From positions 1-23,324 of the forward strand of contig CAZTLP010000021.1 in NCBI GenBank assembly GCA_964614345.1: a stretch of DNA of 23,324 bases. The letters run 5' to 3'. Positions 22,911 through 23,324 of this stretch are shown piece after piece. The DNA is from AEGEAN-183 sp964614345 (GTDB lineage Bacteria > Pseudomonadota > Gammaproteobacteria > Magnimaribacterales > Magnimaribacteraceae). Both the position numbers and the translations under genes were made by a program. The first letter of the stretch is position 1; every line of letters begins with the position of its first letter. The notes below the pieces were generated by a model. It was given only the letters and a program-made list of their open reading frames with translations, made no database searches and was not told where the DNA came from.

Positions 22911-23324
22911 TTATGTTTTTTTATACAAAGAGAAAGCTTGTTCTATATGATTAAAATCAAAACCCCTATAGTTCAAAAATTTCTTTATTTTAAGTATTTG
23001 CTTAGTCTCATCAGGAAAAATACCGGCTGTCTTCTTCTCTAAAACCTTTATAGCAAAACTAGTCCAATCTAAATCGTTCATTAAAGGCTGACTAATATTT
23101 TCATTTACACCTCTTTGTTTTAATTCCTGTTCTATCCTTAGAGGTCCATACCCTCTTAAAGATCTAGAATAGATGTACTGTTCTGCAAATCTCTTGTTAT
23201 CAATCAAACCTTCTTCTTCAAGTTTATCTATTTCAGCTTTTAAAAGCTCTACGGACTCAACTCTATTCTTTAGCTTGGAAAAGATTTCCTTGCCTGTGTG
23301 TTCTCTTCTGGCTAAAAAATCCAT
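22911..23324 (-). CDS. recX: Regulatory protein RecX, 5' end beyond the window
   Basis: 137 residues visible, with repeated three-helix RecX units. Conserved segments are LARREHTGKEIFSKL (4-18), GLIDNKRFAEQYIYSRSLRGYGPLRIEQELKQRG (40-73), and a C-terminal KIKKFLNYRGFDFNHI. RecX binds RecA filaments and inhibits or adjusts their activity. An ATG coincides with the window edge, but in relatives the aligned Met is internal and preceded by 10-20 residues, so the gene very likely continues outside. recX often follows recA; whether recA lies upstream cannot be seen. Here it is followed by dnaX. Confidence 0.9.
   Translation of the reverse strand: MDFLARREHTGKEIFSKLKNRVESVELLKAEIDKLEEEGLIDNKRFAEQYIYSRSLRGYGPLRIEQELKQRGVNENISQPLMNDLDWTSFAIKVLEKKTAGIFPDETKQILKIKKFLNYRGFDFNHIEQAFSLYKKT

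Noticed and set aside
1..23324. Mobile element, prophage, CRISPR array or defence system
   Set aside because: No transposase, integrase, terminal repeats, regularly spaced repeats or known defence genes are visible; coding is dense with housekeeping and catabolic genes.

Overview
The window looks like a piece of an AT-rich, streamlined marine-type gammaproteobacterial chromosome. The gene set and order support this: hda and a DUF2066 gene diverge from purM-purN-DUF3108, an arrangement I know from Pseudomonas and relatives. Low GC, very short spacers, frequent 1-11 nt overlaps and all-overlapping convergent gene ends suggest a reduced genome such as those of SAR86-like lineages. That lineage is an inference; no rRNA or marker tree was available. 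A run of exactly 100 N inside dnaX shows that the sequence is a draft scaffold. I see no phage, transposon, CRISPR or plasmid feature.

Region 1 (1-8250) is the metabolic part. A tRNA-Val(UAC) gene is followed by a Baeyer-Villiger-type flavin monooxygenase on the minus strand, preceded by a possible 55-residue small gene. Diverging from them is a tight four-gene operon: a biotin-dependent acyl-CoA carboxylase (beta, then alpha subunit), an AtuA-family (DUF1446) protein and an enoyl-CoA hydratase-like protein. It resembles the carboxylase/AtuA/hydratase core of the acyclic terpene (atu) and leucine (liu) pathways, but has no dehydrogenase, lyase or synthetase beside it. A perfect 15-nt palindrome lies between overlapping divergent promoter-like sequences and could let one regulator control both sides.

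Region 2 (8247-14070) holds an EamA-type exporter on the minus strand; xseA overlapped by an M23 peptidase lipoprotein; a TlpA-like thioredoxin lipoprotein on the minus strand; and an ArsC-family protein translationally coupled to the signal peptide peptidase SppA.

Region 3 (14060-18846) is the conserved divergent block. DUF2066 protein, CDP-alcohol phosphatidyltransferase and Hda are encoded without gaps on the minus strand; purM, purN and a DUF3108 protein are on the plus strand. Purine synthesis, control of replication initiation and envelope proteins of unknown function thus sit together.

Region 4 (18843-23324) carries dcd, an exported M20 amidohydrolase, and a recombination/replication group on the minus strand (recX, dnaX, recR). 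The ybaB gene that usually separates dnaX from recR is absent. RecX is cut by the window edge.

The most interesting targets are the carboxylase-AtuA operon with its divergent monooxygenase and shared palindrome, and the one-transcript coupling of a phosphatidyltransferase to Hda. Four of five convergent gene pairs also share a single YTAR tetranucleotide as reciprocal stop codons.
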